A DNA stretch of 64,000 nt, taken from assembly GCF_011742925.1 (NCBI RefSeq), contig NZ_WAEL01000005.1:1-64000 (forward strand), given 5' to 3'. The notes beneath the pieces are model-generated. The model searched no databases. It was not told the DNA's origin and saw only the letters and a program-made list of their open reading frames with translations. Shown piece after piece: positions 44,971 to 54,116 of this stretch. The position numbers and the translations under genes are program-made. This DNA is from Fibrivirga algicola. Its GTDB lineage: Bacteria > Bacteroidota > Bacteroidia > Cytophagales > Spirosomataceae. Position 1 is the first letter of the stretch. Each line of letters opens with the position of its first letter.

Positions 44971-47900
44971 TTAGAAGCTGAGGTTAATGCCGATCGACGT
45001 GGTGCGGGCGAGTGGGTACGTGCCGTAATCTTCGCCCTGCGACAATGAATTGTCGGGTCGGCTGCTTACCTCAGGGTTATAACCGCTGTATTTCGTGAAC
45101 GTAAATGGGTTCTGCGCGCTGGCGTAGATGCGGGCCCGGCTCAGGTGCAGGCGTTGTAGCAGGGCCGTAGGGAGCGAATAGCCCAGCGAGATCGTCCGAA
45201 TCCGAACGTAGGAACCGTCTTCGATATGCCAGGTCGAAATTTCACCGTTCGAGCCTGTTTGCAGGCGGTTAGCCCGGTTAACCAGGCCACTGCCCGGATT
45301 GTCAGCCGACTGCCAGCGGTCAAGCGCACCGCGGAACTGGTTGCCATTCCCTTCCGAGTTATAGATGTAGCGGCGAATGAGGTTCAGGATCTTGTTGCCC
45401 TGCACACCCTGTAAGGTTACGCCCATGTCGAAGCCCAGGTACGTAAAGCGGTTGGTGAAACCGAACGTGTATTTGGGGAAATAACTGCCGGTAACGGTGC
45501 GGTCGCTGCTGAAATCAATTTTCTTATCGCCGTTGGTGTCGATAAACCGGAAATCGCCGGGGCGGGTCGTTGAAGTATGCGGATAGGCATCCACCTCAGC
45601 CTGATTCTTGAATACACCGTCGTACTGCATGGTCCAGTATTGGCCAATCGGTTCGCCGATCCGTGTGATAAACTGCGCACCAGCTACTCCGCCCGACACA
45701 ATGATGGGGTCTCCCGACGCGCCCAGGGCCTTGACCTCGTTGCGGTTGGTCGCCAGGTTGGCGCTCGCTGTCCAGCCAAACCGCCCAAAGGTCTGCTGCG
45801 TGCCGAGGGTAAACTCAAAGCCCCGGTTATTCACCTTGCCGATGTTCTGCAGTTCGGTGCTGAAACCCGAGGTGCGGGGTACAGGTACGTTCAGCAGCAG
45901 GTCAGACGTATTGGCAGTGTAGTAATCGACGGTTAGGGTGAGGCGATTCCGGAAGAAGCTGGCGTCGAAACCAAGGTCGAGCATGGCCGTTTTTTCCCAC
46001 TTCAGTTTGTCGTTAGCCGAGTTGCCCGGTGCCAGTCCACTCACGATGGTTTCGGGACCGAGCACGTAGTTCTGGTAGTTGAGCAGGCTGACCGATCCGT
46101 AGTTGGGAATCTGGAAGTTACCCGTGAGGCCGAAGCTGCCGCGTAGTTTCAGGTCGCTGAGCCAGGTCGATGATTTCAGGAAAGGCTCCTGCGCAATGTT
46201 CCACCCCGCCGACACGCTCGGGAACGAACCCCAGCGGTTGGCCGCGCCAAAACGCGATGAGCCGTCGGTCCGGATGGCGGCCGACACCAGGTAACGTCCG
46301 TCGTAATCGTACTGTACCCGCGCCAGATAGGATAGCAACGACCACTCCTGAATGTCGGAGCTACCCGCCGTTACCTGCCCGGCGTTGAGCGTTTGCACCA
46401 GATCGTTAGGGAAGTTCGTAGCCGTCAGCTCGCTGGCGGTGCGGCGGTCTTTCTGCGACGAGAAACCAGCCAGCGCCGAGAAGGTATGGCGACCTACGGT
46501 ACGGTTATAGTTCAGCGTGTGCTCAACCAGCCAGTTGATGTAACTCTGAGTCCGCGAAAAACCGGTTGGGATCGACGGGCCTTTGCGGTCGCGAATCTCA
46601 ACGGTCGACGGGCGGTAGTAATCGCGCTGGAAATTGTTCAGGTCGGCTCCAAGGCTGAGACGATACGAAAGTCCCTTGGCAATGTCGTACTGGGCGTAGG
46701 CATTACCCAGCAGCCGGATCTGGTCGAGTTTGTCGCTGATTTCCTTGGCTACGGCTACCGGATTAAGGATCGAGGTAGCGCCGTAGCCCCAGCCGTTCGC
46801 ATCGAAATTATACGAGCCGTTGGCATTGTAGACCGGCCAGATCGGTGCCATCTGCACAGCTAGTCCAATCACGCCATCGGCCAGATAGGGGCCTTCGGCC
46901 TTGATCAGGTCGTGGTGGGCAAAGGTCGGGTTCAGGTTGAAACCAACCGACAGGCGACCGCTTTTGATGTCCAGATTGGCGCGGGCACTATAGCGTTTAA
47001 AGCCCGAATTGATCACCGTTCCCCGCTGATCGAGGTAGTTGCCTGATACGTAATACCGCACGTTGGCCGTACCGCCCGAAATAGACAGCGTGTGGTTTTG
47101 AATGGGTGCCGTCTGGAAAATTTCGTCTTGCCAGTCTGTGTTTGTCAGGCCCGCCTGCCCCGACAGATACGGCGTAACCTGCGGTGGAATCAGCGTACTT
47201 GGTGCGCCGACACCCCGGTTACGGATATCGTTGGAATCGGTTACCCGGCCGGTTGGATTCCGTTCCAGATAAGCCGTATTCTTACCTTCTGCGTTGAGCA
47301 GGGCGTATTCGTAGGCGTTGAGCAGATCCAGCTTTTTGGTCACCTGCTGGAAACCCACGTACGTGTCGTAGTTGATAACGGTTTTGCCTTCTTTACCGCG
47401 TTTGGTGGTCAGCAAGACCACGCCGTTGGAACCCCTTGACCCGTAAATAGCCGCCGCCGAGGCATCTTTCAGCACTTCGATGCTCTCGATATCGTCGGTG
47501 TTAAGGGTACTCAGCACGTTGATCGGGTTGTCGGGAAACTGCGTGCTGGTGCTGCCTGTGGCAAACTTCGTGTCGCGCGAGAGCGGAATCCCGTCGATTA
47601 CATAGAGCGGATCAAGACCCGCGCTGATCGAGCCGGTACCCCGTACCCGCACCTGTAGGGCTGCCCCCGGTGCGCCCGACGTTTGGGTGACCTGCACCCC
47701 GGCGATTTTAGCCGCCAGTGCCTGATCAAAGCTGGAAACGGGCTGGTTGGCAATGTCACGCGCCTTCACCGAACCAATCGACGTGGTGATGTCGCGGCGG
47801 TTCTGCACGCCATACCCAACCACAACCACTTCACCCAGCGCATTATCTGAATTCGTCAGTTTTACGTCAATTACGGTTCTGCTGCCAACTGCCTGCTCGA

Positions 47901-48183
47901 GCGGCTGATAACCGATAAACGAAACGACGAGCGTAGTGCCCGCTCCGTTACCGGGTACGTTGATGCGGTACTTACCCTGCGCGTCGGTGGTGGTGCCAAC
48001 GGTTGTGCCTTTGAATTGAACCGTGGCGCCGGCTAATGCTTCGTTAGATAGCGCATCGGTGACGGTGCCGGTAATGATTGTCTGTGCCCAGGCCGACGAA
48101 AGGCTGCATAATAGGGTCAGACAGAGCAGCCATTGTCGCGTTACGGAGCTGGCTGATCGGTGCTTACGTACTAATTGGATCAT
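44971..48183 (-). CDS. SusC/RagA TonB-dependent outer-membrane transporter
   Basis: 1070 aa from Met 48183 (signal to SSAWAQ; the frame extends 17 codons further). An N-terminal carboxypeptidase-D regulatory-like domain (ITGTVTDALSNEALAGATV) is followed by a TonB box region, plug (VVGYGVQNRRDITTSIGSV, then VLKDASAAAIYGSRGSNGVVLLTTK) and a 22-strand barrel. Exports no product; it imports oligosaccharides or peptides with SusD and TonB energy. It is the first gene of the pair. Confidence 0.95.
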   Translation of the reverse strand: MIQLVRKHRSASSVTRQWLLCLTLLCSLSSAWAQTIITGTVTDALSNEALAGATVQFKGTTVGTTTDAQGKYRINVPGNGAGTTLVVSFIGYQPLEQAVGSRTVIDVKLTNSDNALGEVVVVGYGVQNRRDITTSIGSVKARDIANQPVSSFDQALAAKIAGVQVTQTSGAPGAALQVRVRGTGSISAGLDPLYVIDGIPLSRDTKFATGSTSTQFPDNPINVLSTLNTDDIESIEVLKDASAAAIYGSRGSNGVVLLTTKRGKEGKTVINYDTYVGFQQVTKKLDLLNAYEYALLNAEGKNTAYLERNPTGRVTDSNDIRNRGVGAPSTLIPPQVTPYLSGQAGLTNTDWQDEIFQTAPIQNHTLSISGGTANVRYYVSGNYLDQRGTVINSGFKRYSARANLDIKSGRLSVGFNLNPTFAHHDLIKAEGPYLADGVIGLAVQMAPIWPVYNANGSYNFDANGWGYGATSILNPVAVAKEISDKLDQIRLLGNAYAQYDIAKGLSYRLSLGADLNNFQRDYYRPSTVEIRDRKGPSIPTGFSRTQSYINWLVEHTLNYNRTVGRHTFSALAGFSSQKDRRTASELTATNFPNDLVQTLNAGQVTAGSSDIQEWSLLSYLARVQYDYDGRYLVSAAIRTDGSSRFGAANRWGSFPSVSAGWNIAQEPFLKSSTWLSDLKLRGSFGLTGNFQIPNYGSVSLLNYQNYVLGPETIVSGLAPGNSANDKLKWEKTAMLDLGFDASFFRNRLTLTVDYYTANTSDLLLNVPVPRTSGFSTELQNIGKVNNRGFEFTLGTQQTFGRFGWTASANLATNRNEVKALGASGDPIIVSGGVAGAQFITRIGEPIGQYWTMQYDGVFKNQAEVDAYPHTSTTRPGDFRFIDTNGDKKIDFSSDRTVTGSYFPKYTFGFTNRFTYLGFDMGVTLQGVQGNKILNLIRRYIYNSEGNGNQFRGALDRWQSADNPGSGLVNRANRLQTGSNGEISTWHIEDGSYVRIRTISLGYSLPTALLQRLHLSRARIYASAQNPFTFTKYSGYNPEVSSRPDNSLSQGEDYGTYPLARTTSIGINLSF

Positions 48184-48668
48184 AGAGATGATAGAAAAAG
48201 GTTTCCAAACGGCGGCTGGTCGTTTACCGGCCACATACTCAGTAAAATAATAAAGACATGCTGTTGGCGACAGGTACGTGCAGCCTGCCCCGGCTTCCCC
48301 CGCAACCCATTGAAAAGGCAGTGACGCAAAGTTGAGACGTAAAATTCAGTTCCAATAGGAAAGTTAATTAAATGACTATCAAATGGTTGTGTAAAAGTCT
48401 ATAGGTTTTAGGGATTATTTGCGTTTGTCACTAGGCTAAGGCTAGTAGTCGCCTCATTCTCAGCCTGAGACACGATTTTTTCGCATCCCGATTTTTGGCA
48501 GAAATGGATTAGTAAAAAGGCTGATTAGTTAATGGGCAGATGCGCCGACGAGCGAACTCCGCGTGAATTTGGCATAGGTAATCAGGTAGGAATTTTTATT
48601 TCACGAGTTACCATATAAAATTTATCGAACAAAAAGACTTTTTGCGGAGGTCTTTCGCGTTTACAGAT
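48184..48668. other. divergent intergenic region between susC and the Rrf2 gene
   Basis: No convincing coding frame is seen in about 485 nt. It should hold the promoters of both genes, but I find no exact TAnnTTTG box on either strand. AAAGAC and GTCTTT near 48634-48656 form a short inverted repeat in the Rrf2 leader. One copy of the CAGGTACGT motif is at 48271. Confidence 0.5.
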
Positions 48669-49097
48669 ATGATCTCGAAAAAAGCTAAATATGCCATCAA
48701 GGCACTGAAAGCACTTACAGAGGCCTACGGCGAAGGGCCGGTGCTGATTGCTCAGATTGCCGCGAAGGAGTCGATTCCTCAGAAATTCCTGGAGTCGATC
48801 TTGCTCGAGTTGCGCAATCATGGCGTGTTGCAGAGCCAGAAAGGAAAAGGTGGGGGTTACCTCCTCCGGGTTGATCCGGAGCGCATTACGCTGGCGCAGA
48901 TTATTCGCATCATCGACGGACCCATTGCGCCTACGCCCTGTGTGTCGCTCAACTTCTACGTGCGTTGCGACGATTGTGAGGATGAAGAAACCTGCACCAT
49001 TCGTCCCATCATGCTTCAGGTACGTGATGCCAACCTGGCCGTGTATGAAACAACCACGATGCAGATGCTCGTAGACCGCGATAAACCAATGCGGTAG
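48669..49097 (+). CDS. Rrf2-family transcriptional regulator
   Basis: 142 aa from Met 48669 (MISKKAKYAIKALKALTEAY), the usual Rrf2 start; a TTG further upstream would add nine residues. The winged helix has IAAKESIPQKFLESILLELR and GKGGGYLL. Four cysteines in the C-terminal half (CVSLNFYVRCDDCEDEETC) could bind an iron-sulfur cluster, as in IscR/NsrR relatives, making it a redox or nitric-oxide sensor. Confidence 0.88.
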   Translation: MISKKAKYAIKALKALTEAYGEGPVLIAQIAAKESIPQKFLESILLELRNHGVLQSQKGKGGGYLLRVDPERITLAQIIRIIDGPIAPTPCVSLNFYVRCDDCEDEETCTIRPIMLQVRDANLAVYETTTMQMLVDRDKPMR

Positions 49098-49122
49098 CGA
49101 AGCGGTTAGCCTGTATTAGGAT

Positions 49123-49173
49123 AAAAAGCCTGTTTATCAATGTCAATTCAGCGACTTGATAAACAGGCTTTTT
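49123..49173. terminator. bidirectional terminator
   Basis: A perfect 18-bp stem (49123-49140 with 49156-49173) with A-rich and T-rich ends separates the Rrf2 gene (+) from the DUF2911 gene (-). Confidence 0.85.
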
Positions 49174-49189
49174 AAGTAGTGAAGGCGGC

Positions 49190-49738
49190 CTACGCTGCCT
49201 TCTGGAAGGGCACAACCACTTGCGTTTCGTCCCAGGTGAGCAGCATAGCCAAACCACCGGGCTGGGGTTCGAAGCTGATAAAAAACTGCTCCGAGGCCGG
49301 GGTGTAGGTACGTGTCTGGGCGGTGAAGCGCATGATGTCGGCGGCTTCTTTATAGCTCACGCCCCACTGACCCGTCCGGCGGTTGATGATGATCGTCCAG
49401 TCATTGGGAGTCGGGATGGTATAGAGCGAGTAGCGCCCTTTGGCCAGCAGGTTGCCGTTCACCCGCACGTTCTGCGACAGCTCAATGATGGTAGCTGCGT
49501 TGGCCCCGGTACGCCAGACCTTATCGTATTTCACCACATCGCCGAAGACAGTGCGGCCTTTTTTGCTGGGTTGGCAGTAAAGCACTTTTATCGTGATGCC
49601 GTTTTGCGTAGCCTGAGCCACCGCTTTTGGACTCTTTTTGGCCGATTCGCGGAGGTAAATCGCAACGCCGATGATGAAGAGTACAATGCCTCCGATAATA
49701 AGCCAGGTAGAGGAATCAATCGAATACAGAAAATCCAT
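49190..49738 (-). CDS. DUF2911 membrane-anchored protein
   Basis: 182 aa from Met 49738. One N-terminal membrane helix (LIIGGIVLFIIGVAIYL) is followed by a soluble domain with WRTGANAATIIEL, KGRYSLYTIPTPNDWTIIIN and QWGVSY, the DUF2911 pattern common in Bacteroidota. Function unknown; the soluble part probably lies outside the cytoplasm. Confidence 0.85.
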   Translation of the reverse strand: MDFLYSIDSSTWLIIGGIVLFIIGVAIYLRESAKKSPKAVAQATQNGITIKVLYCQPSKKGRTVFGDVVKYDKVWRTGANAATIIELSQNVRVNGNLLAKGRYSLYTIPTPNDWTIIINRRTGQWGVSYKEAADIMRFTAQTRTYTPASEQFFISFEPQPGGLAMLLTWDETQVVVPFQKAA

Positions 49739-49848
49739 TGTTGGTTGTGTTAACGTCATTGGCGGCGATTGTCGCCGTCCTGAAATGACTACTTAATTTG
49801 TGGACCGAAAGTTACGGGATTCGAGAAGAAACCGCTCGTGTAAAATAA

Positions 49849-49916
49849 TAGTATGCATGCATACTACCTATCAAATTTATCCCCATCTTTGTAGGTAAAT
49901 AGTATGCACGCATAAC
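49849..49916 (+). promoter_or_regulatory. paired operator and promoter of the acyl-CoA dehydrogenase gene
   Basis: 49849-49866 is a perfect 18-bp palindrome (TAGTATGCATGCATACTA). A second, imperfect copy (TAGTATGCACGCATAAC) starts at 49900, 51 nt downstream. A -7-like box CATCTTTG (one mismatch to TAnnTTTG) at 49884-49891 lies between them, so the second site covers the start region. This arrangement suggests a TetR/FadR-type repressor that responds to an acyl-CoA. Confidence 0.6.
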
Positions 49917-49928
49917 AATTCCTGAACA

Positions 49929-51728
49929 ATGATTGCGACCGACAACAAAGCTTCGATTAAAGGCGGCGAGTTTTTGATTAAAGACACGGATGCCGCGCAG
50001 GTGTTCATCCCTGAAGAATTTACTGAAGAGCAACAGATGATTGCGGCGACCTGCCGTGAGTTCCTGGCTAAAGAAATATGGCCCCGCCTGGACGAAATCG
50101 ATGCCGCCAAGTCGCCAGACCTGATGTCGTCATTGATGGACAAAGCGGGTGAGCTTGGTTTGCTGGGTACGTCGGTTCCTGAGGAGTACGGCGGATTCGG
50201 CATGAACTTCAACACGTCGATGCTGGTGGCCGAGGCTACCGGTGCCGGTCACTCGTTTTCGGTGGCTCTATCGGCCCATACGGGCATCGGTACCCTGCCG
50301 ATCGTGTATTACGGTAATGACGAGCAGAAGGCGAAATACCTGCCTAAGCTGGCTACGGGCGAGTGGAAAGCCGCCTATTGCCTTACTGAGCCTGATTCGG
50401 GATCAGATGCCAACTCGGGTAAAACGAAAGCCAAACTATCGGACGATGGTACATTTTACACCATCACCGGTCAGAAGATGTGGATCACCAATGGTGGTTT
50501 CGCCGATCTTTATATTGTCTTCGCCAAAATCGACGATGACAAGAACCTGTCTGCTTTCATTGTAGAGCGTTCGTACGAAGGCATTACGATGAATGAGCCT
50601 GAGCACAAGCTGGGTATCAAGGGGTCAGACACACGTCAGGTGTTCTTCACCGATGTGAAGGTGCCCGTCGAGAACCTGCTGTCAGAGCGGGGTAATGGTT
50701 TCAAAATCGCGGTGAACATCCTGAACATCGGTCGGATCAAACTGGGTATTGCCGTAGTAGGTGGTGCCAAGCAGGCGATCAACGACGCGGTTCGGTACTC
50801 GAACGAGCGCAAACAGTTTGGCATCAATATTTCGCGGTTCGGTGCCATCAAGCACAAGCTGGGCGAAATGGCGATCAAGGTATACGCCTCTGAATCGGCC
50901 AGCTACCGGGCTGGTCAGAATATCGATGATGCCATCGAAGACCTGAAAGCGGGCGGCATGGACGATGCCACGGCGAAACTGAAAGCGCTGGAGCAATTTG
51001 CCATTGAGTGCGCCATTATGAAAGTACACGGCTCGGAAGTGCTCGACTACGTAGTCGATGAAGGCGTGCAGGTGTACGGCGGCATGGGCTACTCGGCCGA
51101 TGCCCCCATGGAGCGCGCGTACCGTGATGCCCGGATCAACCGGATTTTTGAAGGTACCAACGAGATCAACCGGATGCTGGTGGTGGACATGCTGTTGAAG
51201 CGCGCCATGAAGGGTGAGCTCGACCTGATGACCCCGGCTATGGCGATCGCTAAAGAGATCATGTCGATTCCTGATTTCAGCGCCGACGAAGACGAGTCGA
51301 TGTTTGCTGCCGAGAAGAAGGTGTTGAAAAACCTGAAAAAATCGGTGTTGATGATCGCTGGTGCGGCCGTTCAGAAGTTCATGGGTAAACTCTCGCACGA
51401 GCAGGAGATCCTGATGAACCTGGCCGATATGGCGATCGAGGTGTACGTGGCTGAATCGGTGCTGCTGCGCGTCGAGAAGTCGATCGGGGTGAAAGGCGAG
51501 GCTGCGTTGGTCCTGCAAAAAGACATCGCGATCACGTACCTGCACGAGGCCGTCGAGAAAATTAGTGCCGCTGGTCGGTCAGCCATCACTAGCTTTGCCG
51601 AAGGCGATGAGCTTCGTGTGATGTTAATGGGGTTGAAACGGTTCACCAAAATTGAGCCGATCAATCTGAAAGAGGCTCGCCGTCGTGTGGCTGATGCCAT
51701 GATCGCCGAGAACAAATACATTTTCTAA
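49929..51728 (+). CDS. acyl-CoA dehydrogenase
   Basis: FAD enzyme that oxidises acyl-CoA in beta-oxidation, 599 aa, longer than the usual 380 because of a C-terminal helical extension of about 170 residues. EEYGGFGMNF, AYCLTEPDSGSDANS, TGQKMWITNGGFA, ERKQFG and YGGMGYSADAPMERAYRDARINRIFEGTNEINRM are the family signatures; the catalytic Glu lies in the last block. It carries the palindromic operator described above. Confidence 0.93.
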   Translation: MIATDNKASIKGGEFLIKDTDAAQVFIPEEFTEEQQMIAATCREFLAKEIWPRLDEIDAAKSPDLMSSLMDKAGELGLLGTSVPEEYGGFGMNFNTSMLVAEATGAGHSFSVALSAHTGIGTLPIVYYGNDEQKAKYLPKLATGEWKAAYCLTEPDSGSDANSGKTKAKLSDDGTFYTITGQKMWITNGGFADLYIVFAKIDDDKNLSAFIVERSYEGITMNEPEHKLGIKGSDTRQVFFTDVKVPVENLLSERGNGFKIAVNILNIGRIKLGIAVVGGAKQAINDAVRYSNERKQFGINISRFGAIKHKLGEMAIKVYASESASYRAGQNIDDAIEDLKAGGMDDATAKLKALEQFAIECAIMKVHGSEVLDYVVDEGVQVYGGMGYSADAPMERAYRDARINRIFEGTNEINRMLVVDMLLKRAMKGELDLMTPAMAIAKEIMSIPDFSADEDESMFAAEKKVLKNLKKSVLMIAGAAVQKFMGKLSHEQEILMNLADMAIEVYVAESVLLRVEKSIGVKGEAALVLQKDIAITYLHEAVEKISAAGRSAITSFAEGDELRVMLMGLKRFTKIEPINLKEARRRVADAMIAENKYIF

Positions 51729-51773
51729 GTGGCTGCAAGTCGCTAATTGCACTTTTACAACAACTGAAGAATC

Positions 51774-51806
51774 AAAAAGCCGTTCCTGAGTCAGGAACGG
51801 CTTTTT
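51774..51806 (+). terminator. terminator of the acyl-CoA dehydrogenase gene
   Basis: AAAAAGCCGTTCCTGA (51774-51789) pairs with TCAGGAACGGCTTTTT (51791-51806) and is followed by Ts. Confidence 0.85.
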
Positions 51807-51891
51807 TGTGTGGCTACTATTGCCTGACGTTTGTGGGTTGCTTCAGGTTGCGTGGGGCTTTAGCGAGTCGTGTCCACTACAGCGCGAAGCC

Positions 51892-52656
51892 TTAACGTGC
51901 TAATCCATCCCGCTTTGCCCGGTCACGTACGCGCTGCGCCCGTTTGGCACTGTCGGGGTGGCTCGAGACGAATTCAGTCAGCTTGCCACCACCGCCGCCG
52001 CCCAGTTTGGCTAGCTTCTCAAAGGAAGTGGCCAGGGTAAGTACGTTATAGCCGTTTTTCTTCAAAAACTGATAGCTGTAGTCATCTGCTTCGGTCTCTT
52101 GCTGCCGACTAAATTTGGCGTTGGCCAGGTAATCGAAGGCACCGGCCAGTTGTGATCGCGATAGCTTACCCAACGTACCTGAAGTAGCTCCCAGTACGTT
52201 GATGGCGGCCGACCGACGGAGGGCAGCCTTCATGCCGTCGCGTGAATCCTGATTGACGACGTGGCCGATTTCGTGGCCCATCACTGCCAGCAACTCCTGG
52301 TCAGTCATGATGTCCATCAGGCCTTTCATTACCCGAACGCTACCATCGGCCGTAGCAAAAGCGTTTACATCTTTTACCATATACACCTTGTAGTTGATCG
52401 GAATGCCGCTGATAGTGCGGTGCCGGGCCACAATCCTGTTCAAACGAGTGGTGTAGGGGTCGTTGGGTCCTGCCACTGGATTCTTGGCGTCCATCTCCAG
52501 AACCGCCTGCCGCGATGCTTGGGCGATCTGCGCGTTGGAAATAGCAAAAGAGCCTACTGCTTCAACGGCGGCTTGGGCGAGTCCACCGTTTTGAGCCATG
52601 GTTAGGGTAGACGTGGCTAACAGCGTGCCTACCAGTATGTGTGAGAAGCGATTCAT
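51892..52656 (-). CDS. M48-family metalloprotease, secreted
   Basis: 254 aa with signal peptide. The zinc motif is HEIGH (His128, Glu129, His132) in AVMGHEIGHVVNQ, and a third ligand Glu lies in QQETEADDYSY near residue 188. A peptidase of the HtpX/BepA branch, probably periplasmic, possibly involved in envelope quality control. It is encoded alone. Confidence 0.88.
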   Translation of the reverse strand: MNRFSHILVGTLLATSTLTMAQNGGLAQAAVEAVGSFAISNAQIAQASRQAVLEMDAKNPVAGPNDPYTTRLNRIVARHRTISGIPINYKVYMVKDVNAFATADGSVRVMKGLMDIMTDQELLAVMGHEIGHVVNQDSRDGMKAALRRSAAINVLGATSGTLGKLSRSQLAGAFDYLANAKFSRQQETEADDYSYQFLKKNGYNVLTLATSFEKLAKLGGGGGGKLTEFVSSHPDSAKRAQRVRDRAKRDGLAR

Positions 52657-52808
52657 GGTATGTGTGAGTTAGTTGGATAAACGTCTGCGATATACTGCGC
52701 AGATATATACCTTAGATTAACTAGACTACCAATGGTTTAGGCGCAGGATCTTAACGAATGGACAAGTACCCGTGACAGTAAGGCTGGCAACCGACGACGC
52801 GTCATCCC

Positions 52809-54089
52809 TCATCGCTTCGGTCTGATCCAGTACGTGGCTCCCCCCACCGCCACAACAGCCAGTCCAACCAGGCTTTCGCGGGGGCGGTCGGTGAGGATAA
52901 ACCCCAGCACAAACAAACTAAAGGCGATATAGGCCCATTGCAACCACGGACGGAACGGGCTGGGGAAATCGTCGGACTGTCGCGGAGTACGGAGCAGACT
53001 GGCTACCGCCAGCGTACCCATCAGTTGCAGCACGAACGAAGTGCAGAGCAGCACCTGTTCCAGCGTACCTGAGAACAGCAGCAGCAACGTGATGCCTACC
53101 TGAAGCCAGATGGCCCGTACCGGAATTTGCTGGACAGACTGCTTGCTAAAGAAACGCCAGAGCGGGAAATCCTGCGCCATACGCTGCGTTACTCGTCCGC
53201 CTATCCAGACATACGAACTCATGGTGGCGATCAACTGAAAAGCAATACCAGCACTGACCCAACGCCCACCCGACGTGCCCAGCACATTTGCCAGTGAAAT
53301 GACTGCTACGTCGACCTGCCCCTGTAACTGAGCTACCGACGCAAACTTGAGCAGCACCAACTGCAAGCCAACGTAGATAATCGCCACGCCTAACGTACCC
53401 AGTAGCAAGGCACGGGGCAGATTCCGGCGCGGATCGCGGATCTCGGCCACGATATACGCCGCCGCATTCCAGCCTGTGTAGGCGTAAGTAACGTACAGCA
53501 GCGAGACCGCAAACGGCGACGTGAACACTTCAGTCTGATAACTGGCATCCCACCGCAGCGCATTGCCGGGAATAGCCGACACGAACACGCCAACACCCAG
53601 GATGGACGCAATGAAACCGATTTTTACCAGCGTCGTCATGTTTTGGAACACGCTGCTATGGCGCAGGCTGAACGAGTGAAGTAGCCCAAGCAAGAGGATC
53701 AGCACAACCGTTAGAAACCGTAGGTTTGGTATGCCAAGCGGGGCGAGGTACGATTCCATGGCTTTTCCCGCAATAGCCACCGGTGCTGCAAAACCACCTA
53801 CCAGCGATACCCAGGCCGACAGGTAGCCAAGAAAAGGATGTAGCCCATTGGCAATGAACACATAATCGCCCCCGTTTTCGTGGGCGTAGTGCGTACCCAG
53901 TTCGGCAAACGTAAAGGCGCCAATCAGGGCCAGTAGCCCGCCCAGTACCCACAGCAGCACAATCGACCAGGTGTTTTGCACCACGGCCACTTGAAATCCC
54001 AGGCTGGTGAAAACGCCCGTGCCCACCATATTCGAGATGACTAACGCACAAGCCGTTCGCCAGGAAATTTTGGTAGAAGAGAGCGACAT
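52809..54089 (-). CDS. APC-family amino acid permease
   Basis: 426 aa with about twelve membrane segments: ISNMVGTGVFTSLGF (the helix-1 substrate motif), GGLLALIGAFTFAELGTHYAHENGGDYVF, and YTGWNAAAYIVAEIRDPRRNLP. Cytoplasmic-membrane transporter of amino acids or amines; the substrate is not defined. Confidence 0.85.
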   Translation of the reverse strand: MSLSSTKISWRTACALVISNMVGTGVFTSLGFQVAVVQNTWSIVLLWVLGGLLALIGAFTFAELGTHYAHENGGDYVFIANGLHPFLGYLSAWVSLVGGFAAPVAIAGKAMESYLAPLGIPNLRFLTVVLILLLGLLHSFSLRHSSVFQNMTTLVKIGFIASILGVGVFVSAIPGNALRWDASYQTEVFTSPFAVSLLYVTYAYTGWNAAAYIVAEIRDPRRNLPRALLLGTLGVAIIYVGLQLVLLKFASVAQLQGQVDVAVISLANVLGTSGGRWVSAGIAFQLIATMSSYVWIGGRVTQRMAQDFPLWRFFSKQSVQQIPVRAIWLQVGITLLLLFSGTLEQVLLCTSFVLQLMGTLAVASLLRTPRQSDDFPSPFRPWLQWAYIAFSLFVLGFILTDRPRESLVGLAVVAVGGATYWIRPKR

Positions 54090-54116
54090 AGCAGGTTGAA
54101 CGCCCGGCCAAATCGG

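Noticed and set aside
48250-48640. Riboswitch or sRNA upstream of susC
   Set aside because: I found no conserved riboswitch core or strong terminator in this gap.
50682-51545. 287-codon open frame opposite the acyl-CoA dehydrogenase gene
   Set aside because: Antisense shadow rich in His, Arg and Gln; the plus-strand gene has clear family motifs.
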